A stretch of 64,000 bases of DNA, from NCBI GenBank assembly GCA_900103495.1, contig FMWZ01000004.1, positions 372,001-436,000 of the forward strand, written 5' to 3'. Under the pieces are notes generated by a model that searched no databases, was not told the DNA's origin, and saw only the letters and a list, made by a program, of their open reading frames with translations. Of the stretch, positions 1-8,067 are shown in pieces (the first letter of the stretch is position 1; the number at the start of each line of letters is the position of its first letter). This DNA is from Lachnospiraceae bacterium G11 (GTDB lineage Bacteria; Bacillota; Clostridia; Lachnospirales; Lachnospiraceae). Made by a program: the position numbers and the translations under genes.

Positions 1-2761
1 CGTAAGCTATACGCGTAGCTATGGCAATTTCAGGTGATTCGTAAGGAGCATAGCATATAAACAAAGCATGGTTTGTTCTGCTCTTGCTCTCCTGAGCGGT
101 ACCGGTTTTACCGGCAACATTAACGCCCAAATTGCTATAGTAATATTTGGTTTCAACAACTTTTCTCATACCCGTATGAATGGCGTTCCAATAATTATCG
201 GGCATTTCAACAAGGTTTCTGACCTCTGCGCTGTTATCATACAAAAGAGCATTGTTATGGTCGGTAACCTTATCAATCAAGGTAAGATTATAGCAGGTGC
301 CACTGTTGGCCACCGTGGTTACATATCTGGCAAGACCGACTGTGGTATAGTTGTTGGTACCCTGACCAATGGCGGAAAGAACAGACAGTTCATCGGAAAC
401 CATAGGCTCCGCCTCTTCTATCTCAACTCCCGATTTCTCAGAAAGTCCATACATATCAGCATATTTGTATATTTTGCTAAGACCGAGAGGTGAATTATAA
501 TCACCGTCTTCATCGATACTTAATCTGTATCCCAATTCATAGAAGAAATTGTTACAGGAATTCTGAATAGCTCCAACCACATTCAAAAGTCCGTGAGCGC
601 CGGGAGAAATCCAGCACTTTGCAACGTAGTTTGCCTTTTCAAATGGGCCATAGCAAGGGAATGTGGTGGATGTGTTAATGGTTCCTTCCATAAGTCCTGC
701 CGTAGCCATAACCATCTTAAAGGTTGAACCGGGAGCCGTTTCCTGCTGTGTGGCATAATTGTACATTGGCTTTGAACGATCAAGCTGAAGGCTTGCATAG
801 TACTCCTTATCAACTGTATTGACAAGCCTGTTATTATCATAACCGGGATATGATACCAAAGCCAAAACATCGCCGTTATTGACATCGGTAATAACCATGG
901 AACCGCAGCATGGATCCAATGCCAATTTGGCAGGAGTTATTTCCAGCTTCTCTATACGTCCGCATATAAAATCATATGAGGAAAGTCTGCCCGAAAAAAG
1001 CTTCTCTTCCGCATCCGGATCTATGTTGATATTTCCCTGCTCACATAAAGCCTTACAAACATCAGCAGGATAAATAACATCGCCTAAAAGCATGTATTTA
1101 TAGAGCTTTCTGTTAAACTCCACATGTTCGTCAAGCATGTTTCTGATATAAGTGCATAACGAATTAAAAATTTCAGCGGAATCACTGTATTTATCGTCAA
1201 GTGAAAGCTTGGATATATCAATGGCATTTATTGATATCAGCCATTCAAGGTATTCACCAAGTCCTATAGTTTCCTGGGTTTTCCAGGCGTCATAGGTGGG
1301 GTTTTTGGTATCAATCTGATCTGATATGATTACCCCATCATCTGTAAGGTACGAAACGATGTTACTCTCGTATACCTGAAACTCTGTTTTTAACCTGTTA
1401 TAGGGAGTTCTTCTTTCGGTTAATTCTACGTTTATTGTTTCAATAACCGAATTCTTATAATCCGTGTGCTTCTGGTAGAGATTCTTCTCGTTTTCTCCGG
1501 CATACTCCTCTTCGAAATGAGCAGTATCCAGAATATAGTTATTAAACAGAGCATAATAAACATCATAGATGGGAACAACCATATCCGCACCCTGAGTTCT
1601 CTCTGTCGGAGTAAAGGTCTTCATATTGCGAAGCTTTGAAAGCAAAATACCGGCAATGTTTTGCTCCAGAATATTATATACGGCGATCTGTAAATCGTGA
1701 TCTATTGTCAGATATACGTCGTTTCCGGCTGTGGGCTCAATTCTTGACTTAACCTCAACAACTTTACCCACGTTATCTACATAGACCTGTTCCGAGCCTT
1801 TATTACCCTGCAGCTCAAGCTCCATGGTCTGCTCAATGCCGGTCTTTCCGACAATATCATTTAATTCATATCTGTCAGCGTCTACCCCGGTCTTTTCTTT
1901 GTTCTGAAGATTTAAGGCATCCAGTTCCTCTGTGGATACGCTTCCCGTATATCCGATAATGGGAGAAAAATAAACACTGTCCACATATCTTCTTGCAGTA
2001 TCCTCTTCAATGGATATTCCCTCTAAATCATCAAGATTCTCCATGATGGCAGCAACTGTTTCGGGAGATACATCTGACGCAATTGTTGTACCCAAATACT
2101 TCTGATAATAAATCAGTCCCAGATTATATCTGATATTAACTATCTTTAATGCTTCTTCCTTTGAATATCCCAGGCCCGGCTGAAATGATTTTGAGTCATT
2201 CTCATCAAGATAAGTGCCTACGCCGTATTTCTTTGTAGACATCAAAAATTCCATCATTTCTTCCGCCGTGGAAGTTTCCTCCTGATAAGTCATGTCTGTA
2301 ACATAGGCATGGCCATATACATCGGCTTTAAATCTTTGAAGAAGCGATCCGGAAAGAGTATACTTATACTCTCCGTTTTCAACGGCAATATTAAAATCAT
2401 TCACGATATTATCGCCGTTCTTTTCAATCATCTTTATAACCCTAAAAATGATGTCATTCATCTTCTGATTTCTTGCTCTGCTTCCACCCTCGTAAACATC
2501 CTCAATTTTAACGGTATAAGCAAGTTCAGAGTATGCCAAAAGAACACCGTTTCGGTCGTAAATATTTCCTCTGGTGCTTGGAATCTCACGGCTTTTCTCG
2601 GCTTTAAGCATGAAATCATCAAGATACTCTTCGCCATGTATAATCTGAAGATCGAATACTCTTATAAGCAAAACAACCATCATGGCAAAGAAAGCCACAT
2701 ACAAAAACAGGAATCTTGAAGTAAACAGATTTATTAAGTTTTCTTTGATACGTTCAAACAA
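1..2761 (-). CDS. mrdA: penicillin-binding protein 2 (class B transpeptidase), 3' end outside window
   Basis: This is the peptidoglycan D,D-transpeptidase of the elongation (rod) machinery, partial because the C-terminus runs off the left edge. About 920 residues are present. One N-terminal membrane segment is followed by the dimerisation region and the transpeptidase domain. All three active-site motifs are visible: SxxK (STFK, S679), SxN (SCN, S735) and KTG (KTGTAQ, K885). I chose a TTG start at 2761 because it lies 4 bases after the mreD stop, is preceded by AAGGAG inside mreD, and is in frame with the KTG motif; no ATG occurs near. The spacing between motifs is normal, but SxxK lies about 250 residues later than in many Firmicute PBP2 proteins, so the region before the active site is enlarged. 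It is the last visible gene of mreB-mreC-mreD-mrdA. Confidence 0.93.
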   Translation of the reverse strand, partial: MFERIKENLINLFTSRFLFLYVAFFAMMVVLLIRVFDLQIIHGEEYLDDFMLKAEKSREIPSTRGNIYDRNGVLLAYSELAYTVKIEDVYEGGSRARNQKMNDIIFRVIKMIEKNGDNIVNDFNIAVENGEYKYTLSGSLLQRFKADVYGHAYVTDMTYQEETSTAEEMMEFLMSTKKYGVGTYLDENDSKSFQPGLGYSKEEALKIVNIRYNLGLIYYQKYLGTTIASDVSPETVAAIMENLDDLEGISIEEDTARRYVDSVYFSPIIGYTGSVSTEELDALNLQNKEKTGVDADRYELNDIVGKTGIEQTMELELQGNKGSEQVYVDNVGKVVEVKSRIEPTAGNDVYLTIDHDLQIAVYNILEQNIAGILLSKLRNMKTFTPTERTQGADMVVPIYDVYYALFNNYILDTAHFEEEYAGENEKNLYQKHTDYKNSVIETINVELTERRTPYNRLKTEFQVYESNIVSYLTDDGVIISDQIDTKNPTYDAWKTQETIGLGEYLEWLISINAIDISKLSLDDKYSDSAEIFNSLCTYIRNMLDEHVEFNRKLYKYMLLGDVIYPADVCKALCEQGNINIDPDAEEKLFSGRLSSYDFICGRIEKLEITPAKLALDPCCGSMVITDVNNGDVLALVSYPGYDNNRLVNTVDKEYYASLQLDRSKPMYNYATQQETAPGSTFKMVMATAGLMEGTINTSTTFPCYGPFEKANYVAKCWISPGAHGLLNVVGAIQNSCNNFFYELGYRLSIDEDGDYNSPLGLSKIYKYADMYGLSEKSGVEIEEAEPMVSDELSVLSAIGQGTNNYTTVGLARYVTTVANSGTCYNLTLIDKVTDHNNALLYDNSAEVRNLVEMPDNYWNAIHTGMRKVVETKYYYSNLGVNVAGKTGTAQESKSRTNHALFICYAPYESPEIAIATRIAY

Positions 2762-2765
2762 AACT

Positions 2766-3272
2766 TTAAGGTCTCCTTTGTTCGCTCTTCTTCAATGCAT
2801 TGACGCATATAAGAAGAAGGGGGTAAAAAGCAATTGCACAGACAAGAGTATATATTGATTCCGGAAGGATAATATTCATCAGATAATAAGTAAACTGGAA
2901 TCGTCCTCTCAACAGGAAAATCAAAATATAATAAACCAGTCCATAACATATATTACTGGACAAAAACAATGAACCGGGAAGGATAAAATCCTCTGAATAA
3001 AAAAGCCTGTTAAACTTACCGTTAACAAAACCTATAAACATGTAAATCAGAGCATTTATACCCAATATAGGGCCAAAAAATATATCACAAAGAAGCCCCG
3101 CAAAAAATCCCATGAACAGTCCTTCTCTGTCGCTGTACATGAAGCCGAAAGCGCAGGTAATTATAATCAAGAGATTGGGGCCGATGTTACTGATTGCAAA
3201 ATATTTAAATACGGTGGATTGTAAAAGAAAAAAGAGGAGCAAAAAAGCTGCTCCCAGCAAAGCCTTTTTCAT
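2766..3272 (-). CDS. mreD: rod shape-determining protein MreD
   Basis: A 168-residue polytopic membrane protein with about five hydrophobic segments and very few charged residues, the usual size and profile of MreD, the membrane partner of MreC in the rod complex. Sequence similarity alone would be weak evidence, because MreD is poorly conserved. The placement between mreC (13 bases upstream) and the PBP2 gene (4 bases downstream) makes the assignment firm. The start ATG at 3272 has an AGAGGTG ribosome binding site. Confidence 0.9.
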   Translation of the reverse strand: MKKALLGAAFLLLFFLLQSTVFKYFAISNIGPNLLIIITCAFGFMYSDREGLFMGFFAGLLCDIFFGPILGINALIYMFIGFVNGKFNRLFYSEDFILPGSLFLSSNICYGLVYYILIFLLRGRFQFTYYLMNIILPESIYTLVCAIAFYPLLLICVNALKKSEQRRP

Positions 3273-3285
3273 AAATCACCTCTTG

Positions 3286-4161
3286 TTAGTCCTCATCAAT
3301 GGTCTGCTTATTCTCAAGGATAATCAGAACTTCTGAAAGGTGTGCAAAATCTACTGCCGGTGTTATTGTTCCGGATTTGGTAAGGTTATTGGAGTCCATC
3401 TTGACATCGTTGACATATCCGATCAAAATGTCCGGCAAAAACTTGTCACTTATGTCTCCGGTGGTTACCTTATCTCCCTTGTTAACCACACCGTCAGCAT
3501 CTATAAGCTGGCTGAAATCAACGCAGCCGTCAGTCTCATAAGTCTTAAGATTTCCGGACACTATAAGAGTGTCTCCGGTAGATATAATCTTTCCGCTTAT
3601 ATTGGAGTTATCGGCTACAACAGAAACTACTCTGGACCAGTTTCTTCCGACCTCCGATACTCTTCCAACAAGTCCTCCGTCAGCAAGGACATTCATGTCA
3701 ACTTCAATTCCGTCTGCAGAACCCTTATCCACAATGAAGGTATGATAAAAGTTTCCGGAATCTCTTGCAATGATTCTGGCACCAACCTTATCATATTCGT
3801 CATACATCTTATCAATCTTAAAAAGATTTCTTAAATTGTTAAGCTCGTATTTATCTTCCTGGAGTTTGGTGTTCTCTTCTGTCAGCTTGTCAACCTGCTG
3901 TTTAAGTTCGGCATTCTCTTCTATAAGTTCCTTAATCTTGGCAAGTTCTTCGGATCTGTCATGAAGATAACTTCCGACACTGCTGATGCCGGACTGAAAG
4001 GGTACAACAATAAAACCGGCAAAAGTATTAACCGGCTTATCCAAAGCGTCAGTGCTAAAGGATACAACCATCAGCGCCGCGCAGATTAAAGCTAAAATAA
4101 AAAGGAGATATTTACTCGGGAGAGTAAATTTTTCTCCTTTCTTTTTTACAATCGGGCTCAT
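3286..4161 (-). CDS. mreC: rod shape-determining protein MreC
   Basis: Bitopic cell-shape protein of 291 residues linking cytoplasmic MreB to periplasm-side synthases. There is a short cytoplasmic N-terminus, one membrane helix at about residues 18-38, a coiled coil at about residues 68-110 (heptad-like E/L/K pattern) and the two-lobed beta-rich C-terminal domain with the characteristic GLVGRV stretch. The start codon overlaps the mreB stop by four bases (ATGA), implying translational coupling. Confidence 0.95.
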   Translation of the reverse strand: MSPIVKKKGEKFTLPSKYLLFILALICAALMVVSFSTDALDKPVNTFAGFIVVPFQSGISSVGSYLHDRSEELAKIKELIEENAELKQQVDKLTEENTKLQEDKYELNNLRNLFKIDKMYDEYDKVGARIIARDSGNFYHTFIVDKGSADGIEVDMNVLADGGLVGRVSEVGRNWSRVVSVVADNSNISGKIISTGDTLIVSGNLKTYETDGCVDFSQLIDADGVVNKGDKVTTGDISDKFLPDILIGYVNDVKMDSNNLTKSGTITPAVDFAHLSEVLIILENKQTIDED

Positions 4162-5168
4162 CTACTCATTCCTTCAATCGAATATGCCAAAGATCTGTAA
4201 TTCTCTTCCTTAATAACCTTTGAAATACCCAATGCAACGCTGGTCATTGGATTCTCGGATTGATTAACCTTAAGGCCTGTTCCCTTATACATGGACTCTG
4301 CAAATCTGCTTACCTGAGAAGCGCCGCCTGTTAAATACACACCCTGTCTGTATATGTCCGCAGACAGTTCAGGGGGAGTTCTCTCAAGAATTACTTTTAC
4401 ATTATCTATAATAGTTCTGAAATGCTCATTTAAAGCTTTATCAACAACTTCAACAGGAATTGTTCTCTCCACCGGGAGACCGGTTACAATGTCTCTTCCG
4501 TAAACTACGGCAGGCTCATGATTGCTCTTAAGTTCTCTAAGGTTAATCTTCACGCTCTCAGCAGTTTTAACTCCAATAAGAAGTCCCTGTTCTCTTCTGA
4601 CTGCCTGTCTTATAGCATCGTCAAACTTAAGTCCGCCGACTTTAATAAGCTTTGACAAAACGAGGCCCCCGAGAGAAAGGATTGAAATCTCTGTAGTCTC
4701 ATAACCGACGTTAACGACAAGAACGCCCTGTGCATTCTTAACATCAATTCCATTGCCAAGTCCGTCGGCAACAGCCTTTTCCATAATCTTAATGGAGTGT
4801 GTTTTGATTCCGGAATCCTTAATCAGATCATAAAACGCACGCTTCTCAACCTCGGTTATATCGGTAGGAACTGCAATGATGAAATCGGAAGGTTTGTTAT
4901 CCCCTTTCTTAATATCACCAATGAAATATTTAATAAGCGTAGCCATGTTCTTGATATCAGCAATTACGCCATTGTTCAAAGGATAAGAAATGTGAATGTT
5001 TGCAGGCGCCTTCTCATACATCTCATATGCAGAATCACCGTAAGCAAACAATGTGTTTTTATTCTCGATGGCAATCATGTTCTTCTCAACAATCACACTG
5101 TCATCGGCTCTGTTATAAATCTTTATATTATTTGTTCCTAAATCAATGCCAAAAATACTGCCAGACAA
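4158..5168 (-). CDS. mreB: MreB/Mbl-type bacterial actin
   Basis: Actin-fold ATPase of 336 residues that polymerises under the membrane and guides lateral wall synthesis. The phosphate-1 loop GIDLGTNN is at about residues 7-14, the phosphate-2 region (VLVVNVGYETTEIS) is near residue 150 and the adenosine motif (LTGGAS) near residue 278. The protein is recognisably MreB but diverges from the classical DLGTAN signature. It is the first gene of mreB-mreC-mreD-mrdA; a candidate promoter lies in the 71-base gap before it. Confidence 0.93.
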   Translation of the reverse strand: MSGSIFGIDLGTNNIKIYNRADDSVIVEKNMIAIENKNTLFAYGDSAYEMYEKAPANIHISYPLNNGVIADIKNMATLIKYFIGDIKKGDNKPSDFIIAVPTDITEVEKRAFYDLIKDSGIKTHSIKIMEKAVADGLGNGIDVKNAQGVLVVNVGYETTEISILSLGGLVLSKLIKVGGLKFDDAIRQAVRREQGLLIGVKTAESVKINLRELKSNHEPAVVYGRDIVTGLPVERTIPVEVVDKALNEHFRTIIDNVKVILERTPPELSADIYRQGVYLTGGASQVSRFAESMYKGTGLKVNQSENPMTSVALGISKVIKEENYRSLAYSIEGMSR

Positions 5169-5219
5169 TTTAAAATACCCCTTTCCGGTATGTTTTATTC
5201 AATAAAAAATATCTTAAAC

Positions 5220-5248
5220 ATTCTACCATAAATGATATGTCAAAACAA
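5220..5248 (-). promoter_or_regulatory. candidate promoter of mreBCD-mrdA
   Basis: Read on the minus strand there is an extended -10 (TGG TAGAAT, -10 at 5220-5225) with a weak -35 TTGTTT at 5243-5248 and a 17-base spacer. The -35 lies inside the 3' end of miaA. A TTGACA is also present nearby but is badly spaced for this -10. Sequence-only prediction. Confidence 0.45.
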
Positions 5249-6199
5249 CTTTTTGTTGATGCCGGCCTCTTTGCATTTTTCCGACATAAACTCAATTATT
5301 TTATCATCATCATAGTCAAAATCCGGTTTGTTTACCCATATAACAGAGGGTTCTCTTTTAAACCAGGTTATCTGTCTTTTGGCAAAATGTCTGGTATCTC
5401 TTTTAATTATATAAACCGCCTCATCCAGAGTTATTTTGCCTTCAAGATAGTCAAGTATTTCCTTATATCCAAGGCCTTGCATAGAAACATAATCCCTGGT
5501 AAGCCCCATATCTTTTAGAGCCTTTACCTCGTCCAAAAGACCTGCTTCAAGCATTTCATCTACTCTCTTCTCAATTCTTTCATAGATGAGGCTTCTTTCA
5601 TCATTTAAAACAAAATAACAGGCGTTAAATGCATCGTCCTTTTGCTTTTGTTCTTCGTTATGCTCAGAAATCTTCTTGCCGGTAAAATGATAAAACTCAA
5701 GGGCTCTTATGGTCCTTTTAATATTGTTTTTATGTATTGATTGAGCGCTTTCGGGGTCAACTTCCCTAAGCATGGAGTTTAAATAATCTGCACCTTTTTC
5801 CTTGGCAAGACTTTCCAAATATGTTCTGTAGGAATCGTCATTTTCGTTTTCATCAAATTCTATACCCCTCAATACAGCCTGAATATAAAAACCTGTACCG
5901 CCGACAAGAATGGGAATATGACCTCTTTTAAGTATTTCCGGAATAATTCTGTCGCACATATCTTTAAATATAAAGACGTTAAAATCATCTTTGGGATCAA
6001 GTACGTCAATAAGATGATGTACAACATTATCCATTTCTTCCGGGGTGACTTTGGCAGAGCCTATATCCATACCTTTATAAACCTGCATGGAATCGGCGCT
6101 TATTATTTCACCGCCCATTTCTTTGGCAAGTTTAACAGATAATTTTGTTTTTCCGACGGAGGTTGGTCCCGTCAAGACAATTAAGGGAGACTTTTCCAT
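5240..6199 (-). CDS. miaA: tRNA dimethylallyltransferase
   Basis: Transfers a dimethylallyl group from DMAPP to the N6 of A37 in tRNAs reading UNN codons. The 319-residue protein has the P-loop GPTSVGKT at about residues 11-18, the DSMQVYKGMDIGSAK substrate region and the GGTGFY motif, all diagnostic of MiaA. It sits 6 bases after mutL. The next enzyme of the same modification, MiaB (ms2i6A formation), is encoded in the same run, three genes upstream. Confidence 0.97.
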   Translation of the reverse strand: MEKSPLIVLTGPTSVGKTKLSVKLAKEMGGEIISADSMQVYKGMDIGSAKVTPEEMDNVVHHLIDVLDPKDDFNVFIFKDMCDRIIPEILKRGHIPILVGGTGFYIQAVLRGIEFDENENDDSYRTYLESLAKEKGADYLNSMLREVDPESAQSIHKNNIKRTIRALEFYHFTGKKISEHNEEQKQKDDAFNACYFVLNDERSLIYERIEKRVDEMLEAGLLDEVKALKDMGLTRDYVSMQGLGYKEILDYLEGKITLDEAVYIIKRDTRHFAKRQITWFKREPSVIWVNKPDFDYDDDKIIEFMSEKCKEAGINKKLF

Positions 6200-6205
6200 A
6201 CAATT

Positions 6206-8050
6206 TTATACTATTCGTTTAAACTTTTTCTCTACCTCATATTTGCTCATGGAGAATATGGTAGGTCTTCCATGAGGGCAATTATAAGGATTGTCCAGGG
6301 TCAGAAGTTCATCAATAAGCTTATTGATTTCGGCAAGTGAAAGTCTGTTATTTCCTTTTACAGCAGCTTTACAGCTCATGGATGCAATTTTTGCACATAC
6401 AACCGCAGGCTCTGATTTGGATGAAAGTCCGCCGGATTCAGTGAGCTCATCTAACACCTCTTTAAAGAGTTCAAGTTCGTCGCATCCATATAAATCAACG
6501 GGGACAGATCTTAATGCATATGAACTTCCGCCAAAATCTTCTATCTCAAATCCCAAATCACTAAAGTACTTGATGTATTGCTTAAGTATATCCTCCTCTC
6601 CTGCACGAAGATTAATAACAACAGGAGGATTAAGCATCTGAGAGGCTATGGTTTTGTTTCTGTATGCTGCCATCAGCCTTTCATATTTAACCTTTTCATG
6701 GGCTGCATGCTGATCTATAAAGAACACTTTATCCTTAAAGGCAACAATCCAGTAGGTGTCAAAAATCTGTCCTATAATCTCATATTCGCCTCTGGCTTCA
6801 ACTGACAAGACCCTGTCTTCAAAGAGTTCCATCTGGACATTTTTCTCAACTACAACAGTGTCCTGAGCTTTAATGACATTATTAAACGTTTTGGTTTCGG
6901 CCGCCTCTGCCGGAGAAGGCCCAAGAATCTTATTTATCATCACCGCATCACTTGGAGTGATGGGTCTTTGAGCGACTCTGTTAACCTCAAAGGGCTCAGG
7001 AGCTTTGGGAATGGGTTTAACTTCAGGCTTTTCTTCTGTCAGAATTACTTCGGGAATCATTTCCCTTACTTTATATGCCGCAGAAATTGCAGAGCTTATG
7101 AATATAAAGACATCCTCTCTGTTAATGAATCTGATGTCCATCTTGGTTGGATGAACATTGACATCAACTTCATCGGGAGAAATGGTCAGGTTTAAAACAC
7201 AGAAAGGATATTTGTGCTGCATAAGATATTCTTTCGTGCCTTCCTCAATTGCTCTGTAAACCACCTGGCTTTGAACGTATCTTCCATTTACAAAGAAGGT
7301 TTCAAAATTTCTGTTGGAACGGTTTAAAACAGGTCTGCCAAGATAACCTTCAAGTGTTAAGCCTTTCTTTGAAGCAGAAACCTCAACAAGGTTGTCTGAT
7401 ATTTCCTTGCCGTATATTCTGTATATTACTTCTTTCAGATTTCCGTTTCCGGAAGTATGAAAACGCGTGTTTCCATTCATAATGAGCTGAAACGATATGT
7501 CAGGATGGGCCAAAGCCAGATGTTCCATCATATCAGCAATATATCCGCCCTCAGTCTGGGGCTGACGAAGGAACTTCTTTCTGGGAGGTGTGTTGAAAAA
7601 GAGATTTCTAACAATAACAGTGGTTCCCGTAGGCGCACCGATTTCCTGCTCCTCTCCTTCTTTTCCGCCCTCGATTGTATATCTGATACCGGTTAAAGAA
7701 TCAGCCTGTTTGGTAATGATTTCAACCTGGGATACAGCTGCGATGCTTGATAAAGCTTCACCTCTGAAACCAAGGCTTGTAATATAGTTCAGATCTTCGG
7801 CATCATTAATTTTGCTGGTAGCATGTCTGAAAAAGGCTTTCCTGACATCATTTGAAGGTATGCCCTGTCCATTGTCAGTGACCCTTATGAACGAGATACC
7901 GCCTTCCTTAATCTCTACACAGACGCTGTTACTTCCGGCGTCAACAGAGTTTTCGACAAGCTCCTTAACAACGTTTAAAGGTCTCTCAACGACTTCGCCC
8001 GCAGCAATTTTATCGATTGTTTCCTCGCTCAATAAATGAATTTCACCCAT
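6206..8050 (-). CDS. mutL: DNA mismatch repair protein MutL
   Basis: Mismatch-repair ATPase/endonuclease of 614 residues. The N-terminal GHKL ATPase has the E-VxNSxDAG, DNGxGI and GFRGEAL motifs in the first 100 residues. The C-terminal domain carries the nuclease metal-binding motif DQHA(x)2E(x)4E, plus ACK and CPHGRP motifs, so this is the nicking type of MutL found in organisms that do not use MutH. It is 17 bases after mutS, as expected for an operon. Confidence 0.97.
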   Translation of the reverse strand: MGEIHLLSEETIDKIAAGEVVERPLNVVKELVENSVDAGSNSVCVEIKEGGISFIRVTDNGQGIPSNDVRKAFFRHATSKINDAEDLNYITSLGFRGEALSSIAAVSQVEIITKQADSLTGIRYTIEGGKEGEEQEIGAPTGTTVIVRNLFFNTPPRKKFLRQPQTEGGYIADMMEHLALAHPDISFQLIMNGNTRFHTSGNGNLKEVIYRIYGKEISDNLVEVSASKKGLTLEGYLGRPVLNRSNRNFETFFVNGRYVQSQVVYRAIEEGTKEYLMQHKYPFCVLNLTISPDEVDVNVHPTKMDIRFINREDVFIFISSAISAAYKVREMIPEVILTEEKPEVKPIPKAPEPFEVNRVAQRPITPSDAVMINKILGPSPAEAAETKTFNNVIKAQDTVVVEKNVQMELFEDRVLSVEARGEYEIIGQIFDTYWIVAFKDKVFFIDQHAAHEKVKYERLMAAYRNKTIASQMLNPPVVINLRAGEEDILKQYIKYFSDLGFEIEDFGGSSYALRSVPVDLYGCDELELFKEVLDELTESGGLSSKSEPAVVCAKIASMSCKAAVKGNNRLSLAEINKLIDELLTLDNPYNCPHGRPTIFSMSKYEVEKKFKRIV

Positions 8051-8067
8051 GCCATTTCACCACCAAT

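Noticed and set aside
68-493. Plus-strand ORF of 141 codons at the left edge
   Set aside because: Antisense shadow of the PBP2 transpeptidase domain, whose motifs are intact on the other strand.
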